DNA from: Dorea sp. 5-2
Lineage (GTDB): Bacteria > Bacillota > Clostridia > Lachnospirales > Lachnospiraceae
Reading direction: 5' to 3'
Assembly: GCF_000403455.2 (NCBI RefSeq)
Contig: NZ_KE159737.1
Location: forward strand, 216,247-280,246
Length of the DNA: 64,000 nucleotides
Of this stretch, positions 8,498 through 17,430 are shown piece by piece. How positions within the stretch are numbered: position 1 is the first letter of the stretch; each line of letters begins with the position of its first letter. The translations under genes were made by a program, and so were the position numbers. A model generated the notes under the pieces. That model worked only from the letters and a program-made list of their open reading frames with translations, was not told the DNA's origin and made no database searches.

Positions 8498-9532
8498 ATG
8501 TCAATAAAGATTAATCATGAACTGCCGCTTCCGGAGATGCTGAAGGAACAGTATCCCGTTTCCAGCAGAGTCAAGGAGATAAAGAAGAAGAGAGATGAGG
8601 AACTCAGGGATATATTCACAGGGAGGTCAGAACGGTTCATTGTCCTGGCGGGACCGTGTTCGGCGGATAATGAAGAGTCTGTATGTGAATATGTGAGGCA
8701 GCTTAAGAAGCTGGCGGATCAGGTGTCGGATAAGCTGTTGGTGATACCCTGGGTCTATACCAATAAGCCGCGCACTACGGGAGATGGTTATAAAGGAATG
8801 CTGCACCAGCCGGATCCGGAGAAGGATCCGGATCTTCTCGCCGGTATCATCGCGATCCGCAAGATGCACATCCGTGTGATGGAAGAGACCGGGCTGTCTG
8901 CGGCGGATGAGATGCTGTATCCCGAGAACCGAAGCTATTTAGACGACTTGCTTTCTTACGAAGCAGTAGGTGCAAGATCGGTGGAGAATCAGCAGCACCG
9001 TCTGACGGCAAGCGGTATAGATATTCCGGTGGGAATGAAGAATCCTACCAGCGGCGATCTGTCTGTTATGCTGAATTCCGTTACAGCGGCGCAGCATCCG
9101 CATCGGTTCATTTACCGCAGGAATGATGTGGAGACCAGCGGAAACGAGCTGGCGCATGCCATCTTACGAGGCGGTGTGGACAAGTACGGCAAGAACATTC
9201 CCAACTATCATTATGAGGATCTTGCGCGTCTCTCGGAGATGTATGAGAAGTGGGAGCTTAAGAACCCGGCGGTGATCGTGGATGTGAATCACTCTAATTC
9301 CAACAAGCAGTATAAGGAACAGATCCGTATCGTGAGCGAGGTAATGCACAGCAGAAATTATAATCCGAAGCTTAAGAAGTTGGTGAAGGGGGTTATGATC
9401 GAGAGTTATCTTGTGGAAGGGCGGCAGGACATCACCGAGAATCTGGTGTATGGACAATCTATTACGGATCCTTGTATCGGGTGGGAGGATACGGAGAAGC
9501 TGATCTTCGATATAGCGGAGAAATGTAGATGA
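8498..9532 (+). CDS. aroF: 3-deoxy-7-phosphoheptulonate synthase, class I (AroF/G/H type)
   Basis: First enzyme of the shikimate pathway: joins phosphoenolpyruvate and erythrose 4-phosphate to DAHP. At 344 residues it has the length of class I AroFGH enzymes. Recognisable landmarks are VLAGPCSAD near residue 50, the substrate-binding NKPRTT, the GARSVENQQHR segment, GMKNPTSGD and the metal/substrate region VDVNHSNSNKQY near 260. The N-terminal extension before VLAGPCS is the part that carries feedback regulation in this class; which amino acid it senses cannot be told from sequence, so the F/G/H letter is nominal. The ATG at 8498 has CAGGAGGAAA upstream. It is followed by a lacI-type regulator 36 bases on, probably unrelated in function. 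Confidence 0.93.
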   Translation: MSIKINHELPLPEMLKEQYPVSSRVKEIKKKRDEELRDIFTGRSERFIVLAGPCSADNEESVCEYVRQLKKLADQVSDKLLVIPWVYTNKPRTTGDGYKGMLHQPDPEKDPDLLAGIIAIRKMHIRVMEETGLSAADEMLYPENRSYLDDLLSYEAVGARSVENQQHRLTASGIDIPVGMKNPTSGDLSVMLNSVTAAQHPHRFIYRRNDVETSGNELAHAILRGGVDKYGKNIPNYHYEDLARLSEMYEKWELKNPAVIVDVNHSNSNKQYKEQIRIVSEVMHSRNYNPKLKKLVKGVMIESYLVEGRQDITENLVYGQSITDPCIGWEDTEKLIFDIAEKCR

Positions 9533-9568
9533 TCATGATATTTGCCCGATATGAGAGGATTGAGAGAT

Positions 9569-10579
9569 ATGAAAGTTAATATTCGTAAAATCAGTGAGAT
9601 AACAGGGTTCTCCATGTCTACGGTATCCAATGCGCTGAACCGCAAGCGGGGAGTGAACAAGCAGACGGCAGAGAAGATCTTAAAGACTGCGGAGGAGCTT
9701 GGGTATCGTGTGGAGGAGGAACTGACGAAGATCCGGTTTGTGATATTCCGAAAAAATGGGATGATCATTGACGAAAGTTCCTTTCACCCTGCCGTGATCG
9801 AGGGGGTAGAACATCAGGCGAAGCTTATGGGATATGAGACGATATTCTGTTATGTGGATGTGAATGACCCGGACTATGAGAAGCAGCTTGTTGACATCCT
9901 GGAGGATAAGCAGAGTGCGGTGGTTCTTCTGGGGACGGAGATGATGGAAGAGGATTATGAGCCTTACGCGTGTTCGAAGAACCGGATCATATTGTTGGAT
10001 GGGCGAAGTGACAGATATGCGATCGACAGCGTCCTGATCAATGATACGGAGGCCGCGGAGGAAGCGGTCGGATATCTTGCGGGAAAAGGGCATGAAAGGA
10101 TCGGTTATCTGAGAGGGGAGTTTCGGATTCAGGCGTTCCGCTCCCGTGAGCTTGGGTATTATCAGAAGATGCATCGGCTTGGGCTTCCGGTCAAGCCGGA
10201 ATATATTGCGGTGGTAGGAACGAGGATAGAGACTGCGTACCAGAAGATGAAGGAATACCTGGCCAGGGCGGAGGAGCTGCCGACGGCTTTTTTTGCCGAT
10301 AATGATGTGATAGCGATCGGATGTATGCGGGCAATGAAAGAATGCGGGTATGATGTCCCGGGGGATATATCGGTGATCGGTTTTGACGATGTGGCATACG
10401 GTATGGTTTCGGATCCGCCGCTGTCTACGATGCATGTATATAAGCAGGAGTTGGGGGCGCGTGCAGTCTGTGAACTGCTGTCTATGACTGAGAAGGACAA
10501 CAGAGCTAAAGTGAAGATCCAGGTCTGTGCGGAATTTGTTGAACGTGGAAGTGTGAAGGAGATCGGGAGTAAGAGATAA
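9569..10579 (+). CDS. LacI-family transcriptional regulator, probably of the rbs operon
   Basis: LacI/GalR-type repressor of 336 residues. The helix-turn-helix (ISEITGFSMSTVSNALN with the hinge continuing GVNKQTAEKILKTAEELGY) lies at residues 4-45, followed by a periplasmic-binding-protein-like sugar sensor domain (for example VIGFDDVAYGMVSDPPLSTM near 270). The frame opens at a TTG at 9542 and an ATG at 9551, but the ATG at 9569 begins the canonical MKVNIRKISE start. It precedes the ribose genes and so is the natural candidate for their repressor, although an AT-rich 600-base gap with half a foldback element separates them. Direct proof of the target is lacking. Confidence 0.9.
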   Translation: MKVNIRKISEITGFSMSTVSNALNRKRGVNKQTAEKILKTAEELGYRVEEELTKIRFVIFRKNGMIIDESSFHPAVIEGVEHQAKLMGYETIFCYVDVNDPDYEKQLVDILEDKQSAVVLLGTEMMEEDYEPYACSKNRIILLDGRSDRYAIDSVLINDTEAAEEAVGYLAGKGHERIGYLRGEFRIQAFRSRELGYYQKMHRLGLPVKPEYIAVVGTRIETAYQKMKEYLARAEELPTAFFADNDVIAIGCMRAMKECGYDVPGDISVIGFDDVAYGMVSDPPLSTMHVYKQELGARAVCELLSMTEKDNRAKVKIQVCAEFVERGSVKEIGSKR

Positions 10580-10625
10580 GAGGTAGGAGTCAAGCGCGGA
10601 GCGGGTATGGAAGAGAATGACAGGG

Positions 10626-10673
10626 CTGTTGCAAGTGCAGGTGAATGATCTGCAGTGCGGCAGTTCTTTTTTT
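10626..10673 (+). terminator. Probable terminator after the lacI-type gene
   Basis: Imperfect arms CTGTTGCAAGTGCAG and CTGCAGTGCGGCAG are followed by a run of seven T (10667-10673). This would separate the regulator transcript from the ribose operon. Confidence 0.5.
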
Positions 10674-10764
10674 ATGCTCAAAGCAGGATAAAGCGCGGTG
10701 AAACGGCGGTAACGGAAGCATTCCGGAGTGCGCCTGAAAAGAACCGGATCGACCGGGAAATGAA

Positions 10765-10852
10765 AGCCGCCGCTGCGCCGTCGAAAATCCGCCTTGCAGA
10801 TGAGCGGATATCCTGCGGAGCTTCGCCGGATATAATACGGTCAGTACACTGG
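10765..10852. repeat. Half copy of the foldback element
   Basis: This segment matches the right half of the 166-bp element at 15195-15360 (shared GCCGTCGAAAATCCGCC, TTGCAGATGAGCG and TATAATACGGTCAG). It has the same orientation and has lost the left half. The 10580-11173 gap holds this, a terminator and an AT-rich promoter region; no gene is supported there. Confidence 0.75.
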
Positions 10853-10963
10853 ATTTCGTAAATAACAAAAATATTTATATAAATAATTATATAAAATTTT
10901 ATATGAAAAAGAATAATAAATACAAGCGGTGGCAAATAAAATGTAAAATACAAAAATCAGAAG

Positions 10964-11077
10964 TTGTGAAAAATACACAAAAATATAAACATAAAATTAT
11001 GTATTATAAACGAAAAATGAATTTTGCAGAAAAAACACGGAAAATAATATTGAAATATTTATATAAAAGTTTATAAT
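10964..11077 (+). promoter_or_regulatory. Promoter of the ribose operon with possible operator
   Basis: TTGAAA (11050-11055), a 16-base spacer and TATAAT (11072-11077) form a good SigA promoter about 95 bases before rbsK. The palindrome TTGTG-N7-CACAA at 10964-10980 is a weak operator candidate for the LacI-type regulator; it lacks the central CG usual in that family. Confidence 0.55.
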
Positions 11078-11173
11078 GTAAATTACAGAAGAAAAGACAT
11101 AAGAAACAGAAAGCATGAAAGCATGAGAAGCAAAGCTTAAGAAATCACAAAAACAAAAAGGAGATGCAGAATC

Positions 11174-12064
11174 ATGGGAAAGATTGGTGTAGTCGGAAGT
11201 ATCAACATGGATATGACTGTGAAAGCAGAGAGGATTCCTTTGAAGGGCGAAACGCTCAAAGGGGAAGACTTGAAGTATATCCCAGGCGGAAAAGGTGCGA
11301 ACCAGGCGGTCGCCATGGCGAAACTCGGGGCAGAGGTCGAGATGTTCGGATGTGTAGGAGACGACGCCGCAGGGGTAAGCCTTGTGAAGAACCTGCAGGA
11401 TATGGGTGTTGAGACGAGGTGTATTAAGACAGTAGCAGGAGTGCCGACGGGGCTTGCGATGATCACGGTCGGAGAGAATGACAATACCATCATTGTCGTT
11501 GCGGGGACGAACGATTGTGTGGATATTGATTATGTCAATGAGATCAAAGATTCTCTTCTGGAGTGCGAGATTGTCCTGCTCCAGCACGAGATCCCGCAGG
11601 AAACGGTGGAGTATGTCATCGGGCTGTGCGCGGAGAACGGCGTAAAGGCAGTCTTGAACCCGGGGCCGGCAAGACCGGTCAGGCAAGAAGTCATTGAGAA
11701 GGTAGCATACCTGACGCCGAACGAGCACGAGGCGGTGATCCTATTCGGCGAAGACCTCTCTTTTGAGGATATGATGAAGAGATATCCGGAGAAATTGGTG
11801 ATCACGCAGGGGTCCCGCGGGGTAAGCACATGCCGTAAGGACGGGGAGATCATCCTTGTCCCTGCAAGAAAGGCGAACGTGGTAGATACCACCGGGGCAG
11901 GAGATACCCTGAACGGTGCGTTTGCGGTGGCGTTGACGGAAGGAAAGGATATTGCGGACGCACTTGCATTTGCCAACGCAGCGGCGGGGCTGTCCACGGA
12001 AAAGTTCGGCGCCCAGGGCGGAATGCCGACCTACGATGAAGTAAAAGAAGCGATGGGGAGATAG
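11174..12064 (+). CDS. rbsK: Ribokinase
   Basis: PfkB-family kinase phosphorylating D-ribose at O5. It has 296 residues. The first PfkB signature GGKGANQAVAMAKLG lies near residues 38-52, and the C-terminal signature DTTGAGDTLNGAF, with the catalytic Asp in GAGD, near 238-250. It is the first gene of rbsK-rbsD-rbsA'-rbsC'-rbsB, with the AAAGGAGA ribosome site before the ATG at 11174. With rbsD it could still process ribose that enters by other routes, although the transporter in this operon is damaged. Confidence 0.95.
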   Translation: MGKIGVVGSINMDMTVKAERIPLKGETLKGEDLKYIPGGKGANQAVAMAKLGAEVEMFGCVGDDAAGVSLVKNLQDMGVETRCIKTVAGVPTGLAMITVGENDNTIIVVAGTNDCVDIDYVNEIKDSLLECEIVLLQHEIPQETVEYVIGLCAENGVKAVLNPGPARPVRQEVIEKVAYLTPNEHEAVILFGEDLSFEDMMKRYPEKLVITQGSRGVSTCRKDGEIILVPARKANVVDTTGAGDTLNGAFAVALTEGKDIADALAFANAAAGLSTEKFGAQGGMPTYDEVKEAMGR

Positions 12065-12069
12065 AAACG

Positions 12070-12477
12070 ATGAAGAAAAACGGAATTATCAATGCGGATA
12101 TTTCAAGAGTGTTGTCTTACATGGGGCATACGGATACCCTTGCCGTGGGGGACTGCGGGCTGCCGGTCCCGGAGGAGACGGAGCGTATCGACCTTGCGCT
12201 GAAGCTTGGCGTCCCATCCTTCATGGAAGTGTTAGAAGAAGTGGCTAAGGAAATGAAGATTGAAAAGGTGGTTCTGGCTGAGGAGATCCGGGAGAAGAAT
12301 CCGAAGATTCACGAGGAGATCCTGGCTCTGGTCAATGGGATGGATGCGGCATGTGAGGTCGCATATGTAACTCATGTGGAACTGAAAGCACAGACGAAGA
12401 CATGCAAAGCAGTGATCAGGACGGGAGAGACAACGCCATACGCGAACATCATCCTGCAGTCCGCATGTTTATTTTAA
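12070..12477 (+). CDS. rbsD: D-ribose pyranase
   Basis: RbsD-type mutarotase that converts the pyranose form of ribose taken up by the ABC transporter to the furanose form used by ribokinase. It is 135 residues, the standard length, with conserved MGHTDTLAVGDCGLPVP at the N-terminus and the C-terminal AVIRTGETTPYANIIL segment. It starts five bases after rbsK ends, with GGGGAGA as the ribosome site inside rbsK. Confidence 0.93.
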   Translation: MKKNGIINADISRVLSYMGHTDTLAVGDCGLPVPEETERIDLALKLGVPSFMEVLEEVAKEMKIEKVVLAEEIREKNPKIHEEILALVNGMDAACEVAYVTHVELKAQTKTCKAVIRTGETTPYANIILQSACLF

Positions 12478-12498
12478 GAGATCAAGGGAGGAAAAGAA

Positions 12499-13716
12499 AT
12501 GCAGATTGAGATGAAGGGGATAGACAAATCCTTCGGAACGAATCAGGTGCTTAAAGACGCCGGATTTGTCCTGGGGCATGGGGAAGTCCATGCGCTCATG
12601 GGAGAGAACGGCGCCGGGAAATCTACCCTGATGAAGATTCTGACCGGCGTTTACACGAAAGACAAGGGGACGGTCGTCGTGGACGGTCAGGAAGTGAGCT
12701 ATAAGAATCCCCAGGAAGCGGAGAAGGCAGGGATCGTGTTCATTCATCAGGAGCTTAACGTGCTGTTCGATCTGACGGTGGAAGAGAACCTGTTCATGGG
12801 GAAAGAGATCAAGAATAAGTTCGGTTTCTGCGACCAGAAGGCAATGCGGCAGAAGGCGTCGGAGGCGCTTGGACGCCTGGGCGTTAAGATCGACCCGGGA
12901 GAGGTCATGTCCAACCTGTCCGTAGGGCAGCAGCAGATGATCGAGATCTGCAAGGCACTGATGGTGGACGCAAAGGTCATCATCATGGATGAGCCGACCG
13001 CCGCGCTGACCCAGAGTGAGACGGTAGTGCTGTTCGAAGTCATCAAGTCCCTTCGCAAGTCGGGAGTATCCATCGTGTACATTTCACACAGGATGGAGGA
13101 AATATTCGAGCTGTGCGACAGGATCAGCGTATTGCGTGACGGTACATATGTGGGAACCAGAAATATCCCGGAGACGAACATGAATGACATCGTGAAGCTT
13201 ATGATCGGGCGTGAGATCGGAGAACGCTATCCGGAACGCGACTGTGAGATCGGGGAAACGGTCTTGAAAGTAAGCGGGCTGACCAAGAAGGGCGTGTTTG
13301 AGAATGTGGAGTTCGATGTGAAGGCTGGTGAGGTACTGGGAGTATCCGGCCTTATGGGAGCGGGAAGGACGGAGATCATGCAGGCGATCTTCGGGAATCT
13401 TCCTTACGAGTCCGGGAGGATTGAGATCAATGGAAAAGAAGTGCAGATAAAGTCTCCGATCCAGGCGATGAAGAACGGGATTGGATTTATCACGGAGGAC
13501 CGGAAGGTGGAAGGCTTGATGCTGGAGGAAAGTATCGAGAAGAACGATGACGGTCTACCGCGGCGCGACTATGATCTTCACCGGCGGGAAACCGATCTCG
13601 AACCTTGGGGACAGTTTTGTGCTGAAACTGGTGGGAAGAGGGAACTTCTATCGTATTCCAATCCCGGTCATCCTGCTTCTTTTGATCTTTGCCGGATTCT
13701 ATTTCCTGTTGAATAA
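12499..13716 (+). pseudogene. rbsA: rbsA, 3' truncated by deletion (ribose ABC ATPase)
   Basis: Ribose importer ATPase. Normal RbsA has about 500 residues and two nucleotide-binding domains. Here the first domain is complete ([12 protein letters not shown]alker A near 36-47, LSVGQQQ signature, [11 protein letters not shown]alker B). The second starts normally (GLMGAGRTE Walker A) but RbsA similarity ends at about residue 348 ([11 protein letters not shown], near base 13543). The remaining codons to 13716 read the wrong frame of rbsC. The second signature LSGGNQQK and Walker B are therefore missing. The break is a deletion of roughly 0.9 kb joined to rbsC, estimated from the usual lengths of both proteins. 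Confidence 0.88.
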
Positions 13717-14104
13717 GACGACCTTCGGGCGTGCGGTCTATGCGACGGGAAGTAACTGGAAATGTGCGAAACTGGCGGGTATTGATATCCACAAGACGAA
13801 GATCATCGTATACGCGATCTCAGGATTTATGGCGGCGTTATCCGGGTTGATCCTGTTATCAAGGCTTGGATCTGCGCAGCCGGTATTGGGAGAGGGATTC
13901 GAGCTTGATGCGATCGCGGCGGTAGCCCTCGGCGGAACGAGTATGAGCGGCGGACGCGGTAAGATCTATGGGACGTTTATCGGCGTGCTGATCATAGCGG
14001 TATTGAATAACGGGTTAAATATTCTCGGCGTGTCTTCTTACTATCAGGATGTGATCAAAGGATTCGTGATCCTGGTGGCTGTATTGTCAGACCGTAAGAG
14101 ATAG
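13547..14104 (+). pseudogene. rbsC: rbsC, 5' truncated by deletion (ribose permease)
   Basis: C-terminal 185 residues of the ribose permease, which is normally about 320. It begins at [17 protein letters not shown], equivalent to about residue 134 of a full RbsC, and runs through the conserved GYELDAIAAVALGG-like segment (GFELDAIAAVALGGTSMSGG) and LNNGLNILGVSSYYQ to the natural end. About four N-terminal membrane segments are missing. The first ATG is an internal Met with no ribosome site of its own and lies in a different frame from the rbsA fragment. A working transporter is very unlikely. Confidence 0.88.
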
Positions 14105-14198
14105 AATGACGCGGATATTCTTCGGCACAGGCATATGCGCGCCGGCAGGGTATCGGTAGGTGATCTGGAATAATGTTGCAGGTAAAAAGGAGGAAAAT

Positions 14199-15113
14199 AT
14201 GAAAAAAATAGTAAGTATGGCGATAATGTTGTGTATGATGTTTTGCCTTGCCGGATGTAATGCGATCACGATCGACGGCGAGGGGGAGGCTGCGGAGAGC
14301 GCCGGGAACGGTTCCATCGGGCTGTCTGTCTCTACGCTGAACAATCCGTTTTTCGTATCCCTTGCAGAAGGGGCTGAGGAAGCGGCAGAGAAAGCGGGCG
14401 TAAAACTGGCGGTGGCAGACGCGGGCGACGACAGCGCGAAGCAGCAGAATGATATCGAAGATCTGATCTCAAGAAATGTAAGTGTACTGATCGTGAATCC
14501 GGTGGATTCCGATGCGGTTGCGCCGGCGGTGCAGAATGCCGTTTCCCTGGGGATCAAGGTCATTTCAGTTGACCGTGTGGTAAACGGAGTCGACGTGGAT
14601 TGCCAGATTGCGTCTGATAATGTGGCGGGGGCGAAGATTGCCACGGAATACCTGATCGAGCAGATCGGGGAAGGAGCGAAAGTGGCAGAACTTCAGGGAG
14701 TTCCGGGAGCATCTGCTACTATTGACAGAGGAGCCGGCTTTCATGAAGCGGCGGATGAGGTTCTTGATGTAGCGGCGAGCCAGAGCGCGAATTTCGAGCG
14801 TGCGGAAGGAATGTCGGTAATGGAGAACATACTCCAGTCGGAGCCTGAACTCAAGGGAGTGTTCGCCCACAATGACGAGATGGCGCTTGGGGCGCTGCAG
14901 GCGATCGCGGCGAGCAAGAAGGATATCAAGGTTGTCGGGTTCGACGCGACGGACGACGCGGTGAATGAAGTGAAGGCAGGAAAGATGACGGCTACGGTGG
15001 CACAGAAACCGGAGCTTATGGGGGAGACGGCGATCCAGACAGCGATCAAGCTGATCGCCGGTGAAGAGGTGGAGAAATCCCTCCCGGTCGAGGTGGAATT
15101 GGTCACGAAGTAA
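14199..15113 (+). CDS. rbsB: Ribose ABC transporter substrate-binding lipoprotein
   Basis: Periplasmic-binding-protein type I sugar receptor anchored as a lipoprotein: signal peptide to LAGC (Cys20), then the two-lobed fold (GLSVSTLNNPFFVSLAEGAEE, INPVDSDA-like VNPVDSDAVAPAV, VDRVVNG, AHNDEMALGALQAI, VVGFDATDDA). The frame is open to a GTG at 14160 but the ATG at 14199 with AAAAAGGAGG and an immediate signal peptide is the clear start. The gene is intact although the ATPase and permease before it are broken. A strong terminator follows. Confidence 0.93.
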   Translation: MKKIVSMAIMLCMMFCLAGCNAITIDGEGEAAESAGNGSIGLSVSTLNNPFFVSLAEGAEEAAEKAGVKLAVADAGDDSAKQQNDIEDLISRNVSVLIVNPVDSDAVAPAVQNAVSLGIKVISVDRVVNGVDVDCQIASDNVAGAKIATEYLIEQIGEGAKVAELQGVPGASATIDRGAGFHEAADEVLDVAASQSANFERAEGMSVMENILQSEPELKGVFAHNDEMALGALQAIAASKKDIKVVGFDATDDAVNEVKAGKMTATVAQKPELMGETAIQTAIKLIAGEEVEKSLPVEVELVTK

Positions 15114-15138
15114 TGCATGTTTTGAATTTATATTAAAG

Positions 15139-15178
15139 AAGGCTGCTGCAGACGGTTAAGGTCCTGCAGCAGCCTTTT
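15139..15178 (+). terminator. Terminator of the ribose operon
   Basis: Thirteen-base arms AAGGCTGCTGCAG and CTGCAGCAGCCTT with a short T run. The same stem core occurs in the terminator after the rubredoxin gene at 29770-29815. Confidence 0.9.
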
Positions 15179-15194
15179 GCCTAATTGTATACAG

Positions 15195-15360
15195 CTAGTG
15201 TGCTGACCGTATTATATTCAGCCAAACCTCCTTGCCTATCCGCCCATCTGCCGCGTTGGATTTTCTATCCGTAGCCACCGCTACGCCGTCGAAAATCCGC
15301 CTTGCAGATGAGCGAATATTCTGCGGAGTTTCGCCAGATATAATACGGTCAGCACACTAG
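15195..15360. mobile_element. 166-bp foldback (MITE-like) element
   Basis: It has perfect 23-bp terminal inverted repeats, 15195-15217 (beginning CTAGTGTGCTGACCG) and 15338-15360. The interior is itself an imperfect palindrome around CGTAGC-CACC-GCTACG (15271-15286), so the whole element can fold into one hairpin. It encodes nothing. A half copy is at 10765-10852, and 12 bases matching its end (CTAGTGTGCTGA) occur at 17575-17586. It looks like a miniature non-autonomous transposable element; no target duplication was recognised at its ends. Confidence 0.8.
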
Positions 15361-15369
15361 TCTATAGTT

Positions 15370-16437
15370 TTACTTCACAGATTCAAGCTCAATATCCCCG
15401 CTTTCGCAGGCTGCCGTGATCGTCTGTTCGCCGTCTCCGGTGCCCGTATACACGGCGTCGTATTCATCGCTGTCGTATCCTTTCTGGCGGCCGTCCATGC
15501 GGATATCGCCATACTCTGTTTTCAGATCGAGATCATAGCCGTCTATTGCCCCGGGAAGTCCCAGAGAGATGTCGCCGTAGTCGCTGGTGATATTGGTATC
15601 GGAGCAATCCAGCCTTCCGATCTGGCAGTCGCCGGATTCCATCCGGATCGCCAGGCGCTTGCCGGATACGTCATCGATAACTGCGCGTCCATAGTCGCTT
15701 GTAATCTCCATGTCGGAGTAGATCAGTTTGTCGGCTTTGAGATCGCCGGACTCCATCTGGATCGTCAGGCTCTCGCCTGTTGCCTGGGAGATCTCGAGTT
15801 TGCCGTATTCATTGTTAAGAGCTGCCTTCGGCGCGTCTATCGTGCCAAGGGTAAGCGTGCCGGATTCCATCCGGATCGCCAGCGACTGGCTCTTGCATGC
15901 GTCCATATGCACATCCCCGTAGCTGTCTATGATCTTCAAGGAATCTGCCTGTATGGAGGAAATGTCAAGGTCTCCGCTGTCTATGTCAAATATTGCCTCT
16001 GATAGTTTCGTGTTCTTGGGAATCTTTACTTTAATATAATATTGCGGTTCATGGATCGCGATGCCCATGGATGCCGTAAAGAAACCGAGGCTGAAGGATT
16101 GGCTGCGCGTTGCTTCTTGAAAATAGAGCCTTCCGTTCTTAATCTCGCAGACGGGATCGCCGTTGTTTCCTCTTACGCAATATTCAACGGCGAATTCATC
16201 CGAGGGTATCAGTTTTACGTCTGCATAGTCGGCATGGATCTCCATGCTGTCAAATTTGTCCAGGGTTATGGAGTCTTGTACAGGCTTTGCTGTATGCTGC
16301 GTGCCGGAGGCGTGGACGCCTGACCGGTCGATGTAGAATCCGGGATATCCGCCCATCAGCCGTCCCGCAATGGTGAGGGCGATGCCGAGCGTCACGCAGA
16401 TCAAGGATGCGGTGATCCCCAATTTCTTATTATTCAT
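15370..16437 (-). CDS. DUF4097 beta-strand repeat protein (LiaG-like)
   Basis: Predicted membrane-anchored surface protein: one N-terminal transmembrane segment (LGITASLICVTLGIALTIAG) followed by a DUF4097 domain made of many short beta repeats, visible as recurring MESGD and SDYGD units about 20 residues apart (residues ~120-340). The frame continues upstream to 16659 but that part is a shadow of the next gene; the ATG at 16437 has AAGGAGAA and starts MNNKKLG. Proteins like this accompany PadR and DUF1700 proteins and are thought to take part in envelope-stress responses; the exact role is not known. It is the last gene of the PadR-DUF1700-DUF4097 operon. Confidence 0.85.
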   Translation of the reverse strand: MNNKKLGITASLICVTLGIALTIAGRLMGGYPGFYIDRSGVHASGTQHTAKPVQDSITLDKFDSMEIHADYADVKLIPSDEFAVEYCVRGNNGDPVCEIKNGRLYFQEATRSQSFSLGFFTASMGIAIHEPQYYIKVKIPKNTKLSEAIFDIDSGDLDISSIQADSLKIIDSYGDVHMDACKSQSLAIRMESGTLTLGTIDAPKAALNNEYGKLEISQATGESLTIQMESGDLKADKLIYSDMEITSDYGRAVIDDVSGKRLAIRMESGDCQIGRLDCSDTNITSDYGDISLGLPGAIDGYDLDLKTEYGDIRMDGRQKGYDSDEYDAVYTGTGDGEQTITAACESGDIELESVK

Positions 16438-16481
16438 AATTGTGATTCTCCTTATATAATAATGTTGATCTGTTGCAGGTT

Positions 16482-17072
16482 CTAATTCTTTTTTGTGTTG
16501 CCGCCTTTTGCGACCCTGCCGAATAAACGGGTCATCAGATGCAGGGCGCCTTTGCCCAGGGCGACGCTGGCGACGATCAGCCAGTATCCGATCCCGAGCC
16601 CGATCAGTCCGATCCCGATGGTCGCCATCCCGTCTGCAAATGAGGTGAAGAGCATCCACACGCCGATGACGATGCAGGGGATCGCGGATACGGCAACGGA
16701 GATTGTCACGACAAATACGCAGAAGATCAGCACCAGGATCAGAAAGACGAAGGTCAGCGCCAATATGCCGAGCGTCAGTGCAAGCGGGATGCCGATGGGA
16801 GCAGCGAAGACGGCGAGTATCCCGATCCAGACGGCGTAGAATCCGTGCCGTACATCCTTGATCGGCTCCTTGGCGTTTTCTGCTGCGATATTTCGGATGA
16901 TCTGGTCTGCCGCAAGCTCCGGGGAACCCAGGTCATGGATCGCCTGTGCTTCATTCTCAGGTCCCGCCTCTTCGAAATATTCTGTATAATAAGATATTGC
17001 CTTATCGAAGTCTTCTTTGGGAAGCCTTCTGAGACGGTGAGTCAGGCATTTCATATATTCCTCTCTATTCAT
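16482..17072 (-). CDS. DUF1700 membrane protein
   Basis: A 196-residue integral membrane protein of the DUF1700 family. The N-terminal ~75 residues (MNREEYMKCLTHRLRRLPKEDFDKAISYYTEYF start) are a soluble helical domain with the conserved pattern of the family, followed by about four hydrophobic segments in tandem (about 83-175). The start overlaps the end of the padR gene by eight bases, which points to translational coupling. DUF1700 proteins are usual partners of PadR regulators and DUF4097 proteins; a biochemical function is not established. Confidence 0.88.
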   Translation of the reverse strand: MNREEYMKCLTHRLRRLPKEDFDKAISYYTEYFEEAGPENEAQAIHDLGSPELAADQIIRNIAAENAKEPIKDVRHGFYAVWIGILAVFAAPIGIPLALTLGILALTFVFLILVLIFCVFVVTISVAVSAIPCIVIGVWMLFTSFADGMATIGIGLIGLGIGYWLIVASVALGKGALHLMTRLFGRVAKGGNTKKN

Positions 17073-17388
17073 CTGTCATCCCTCCAGTCTTTACGATCCG
17101 GTCTACCGCTTCACGGTAGGCGTTCCATTCTTCTGCCAGCATCCGGTAATGCTGTCTGCCTGTGTCTGTGATCCTGTAGTATCTCCGGTTCCGTCCTTGA
17201 TAGGACTGGTCATAGACGGTCAGGAAACCCTGTTCCTGCAGCCGCTTGAGAACCGGATAGAGTGTGGAGTCCTTGGTGTTGGACACCTGTTTGATGATCT
17301 GACTGAGCTGGTAGCCGTAGGCGTCTTTCTTCTCTGTGATCGAAAGTACCAGCAGGTCGAACATCGGTGCATTCATCGGAAATAACAT
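17065..17388 (-). CDS. PadR-family transcriptional regulator
   Basis: A 107-residue winged-helix PadR regulator: NAPMFDLLVLSITEKKDAYGYQLSQII, then the recognition region DSTLYPVLKRLQEQGFL and the wing (GRNRRYYRITDTGRQ). It probably represses its own operon with DUF1700 and DUF4097. The ATG at 17388 has AAGGTGA upstream; an internal ATG four codons on is possible. A consensus promoter overlapped by a palindrome lies just upstream. Confidence 0.92.
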   Translation of the reverse strand: MLFPMNAPMFDLLVLSITEKKDAYGYQLSQIIKQVSNTKDSTLYPVLKRLQEQGFLTVYDQSYQGRNRRYYRITDTGRQHYRMLAEEWNAYREAVDRIVKTGGMTDE

Positions 17389-17430
17389 CTCGGTTCACCT
17401 TCTTATGATTTTTATGTGTTGTGATTGATG

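Noticed and set aside
9680..10681. 333-codon open frame on the minus strand
   Set aside because: It lies across the LacI-type gene and its translation has no family pattern.
16438..16659. N-terminal extension of the DUF4097 gene
   Set aside because: The extra residues are basic, unlike the family, and lie over the DUF1700 gene; the ATG at 16437 has a ribosome site and a membrane segment after it.
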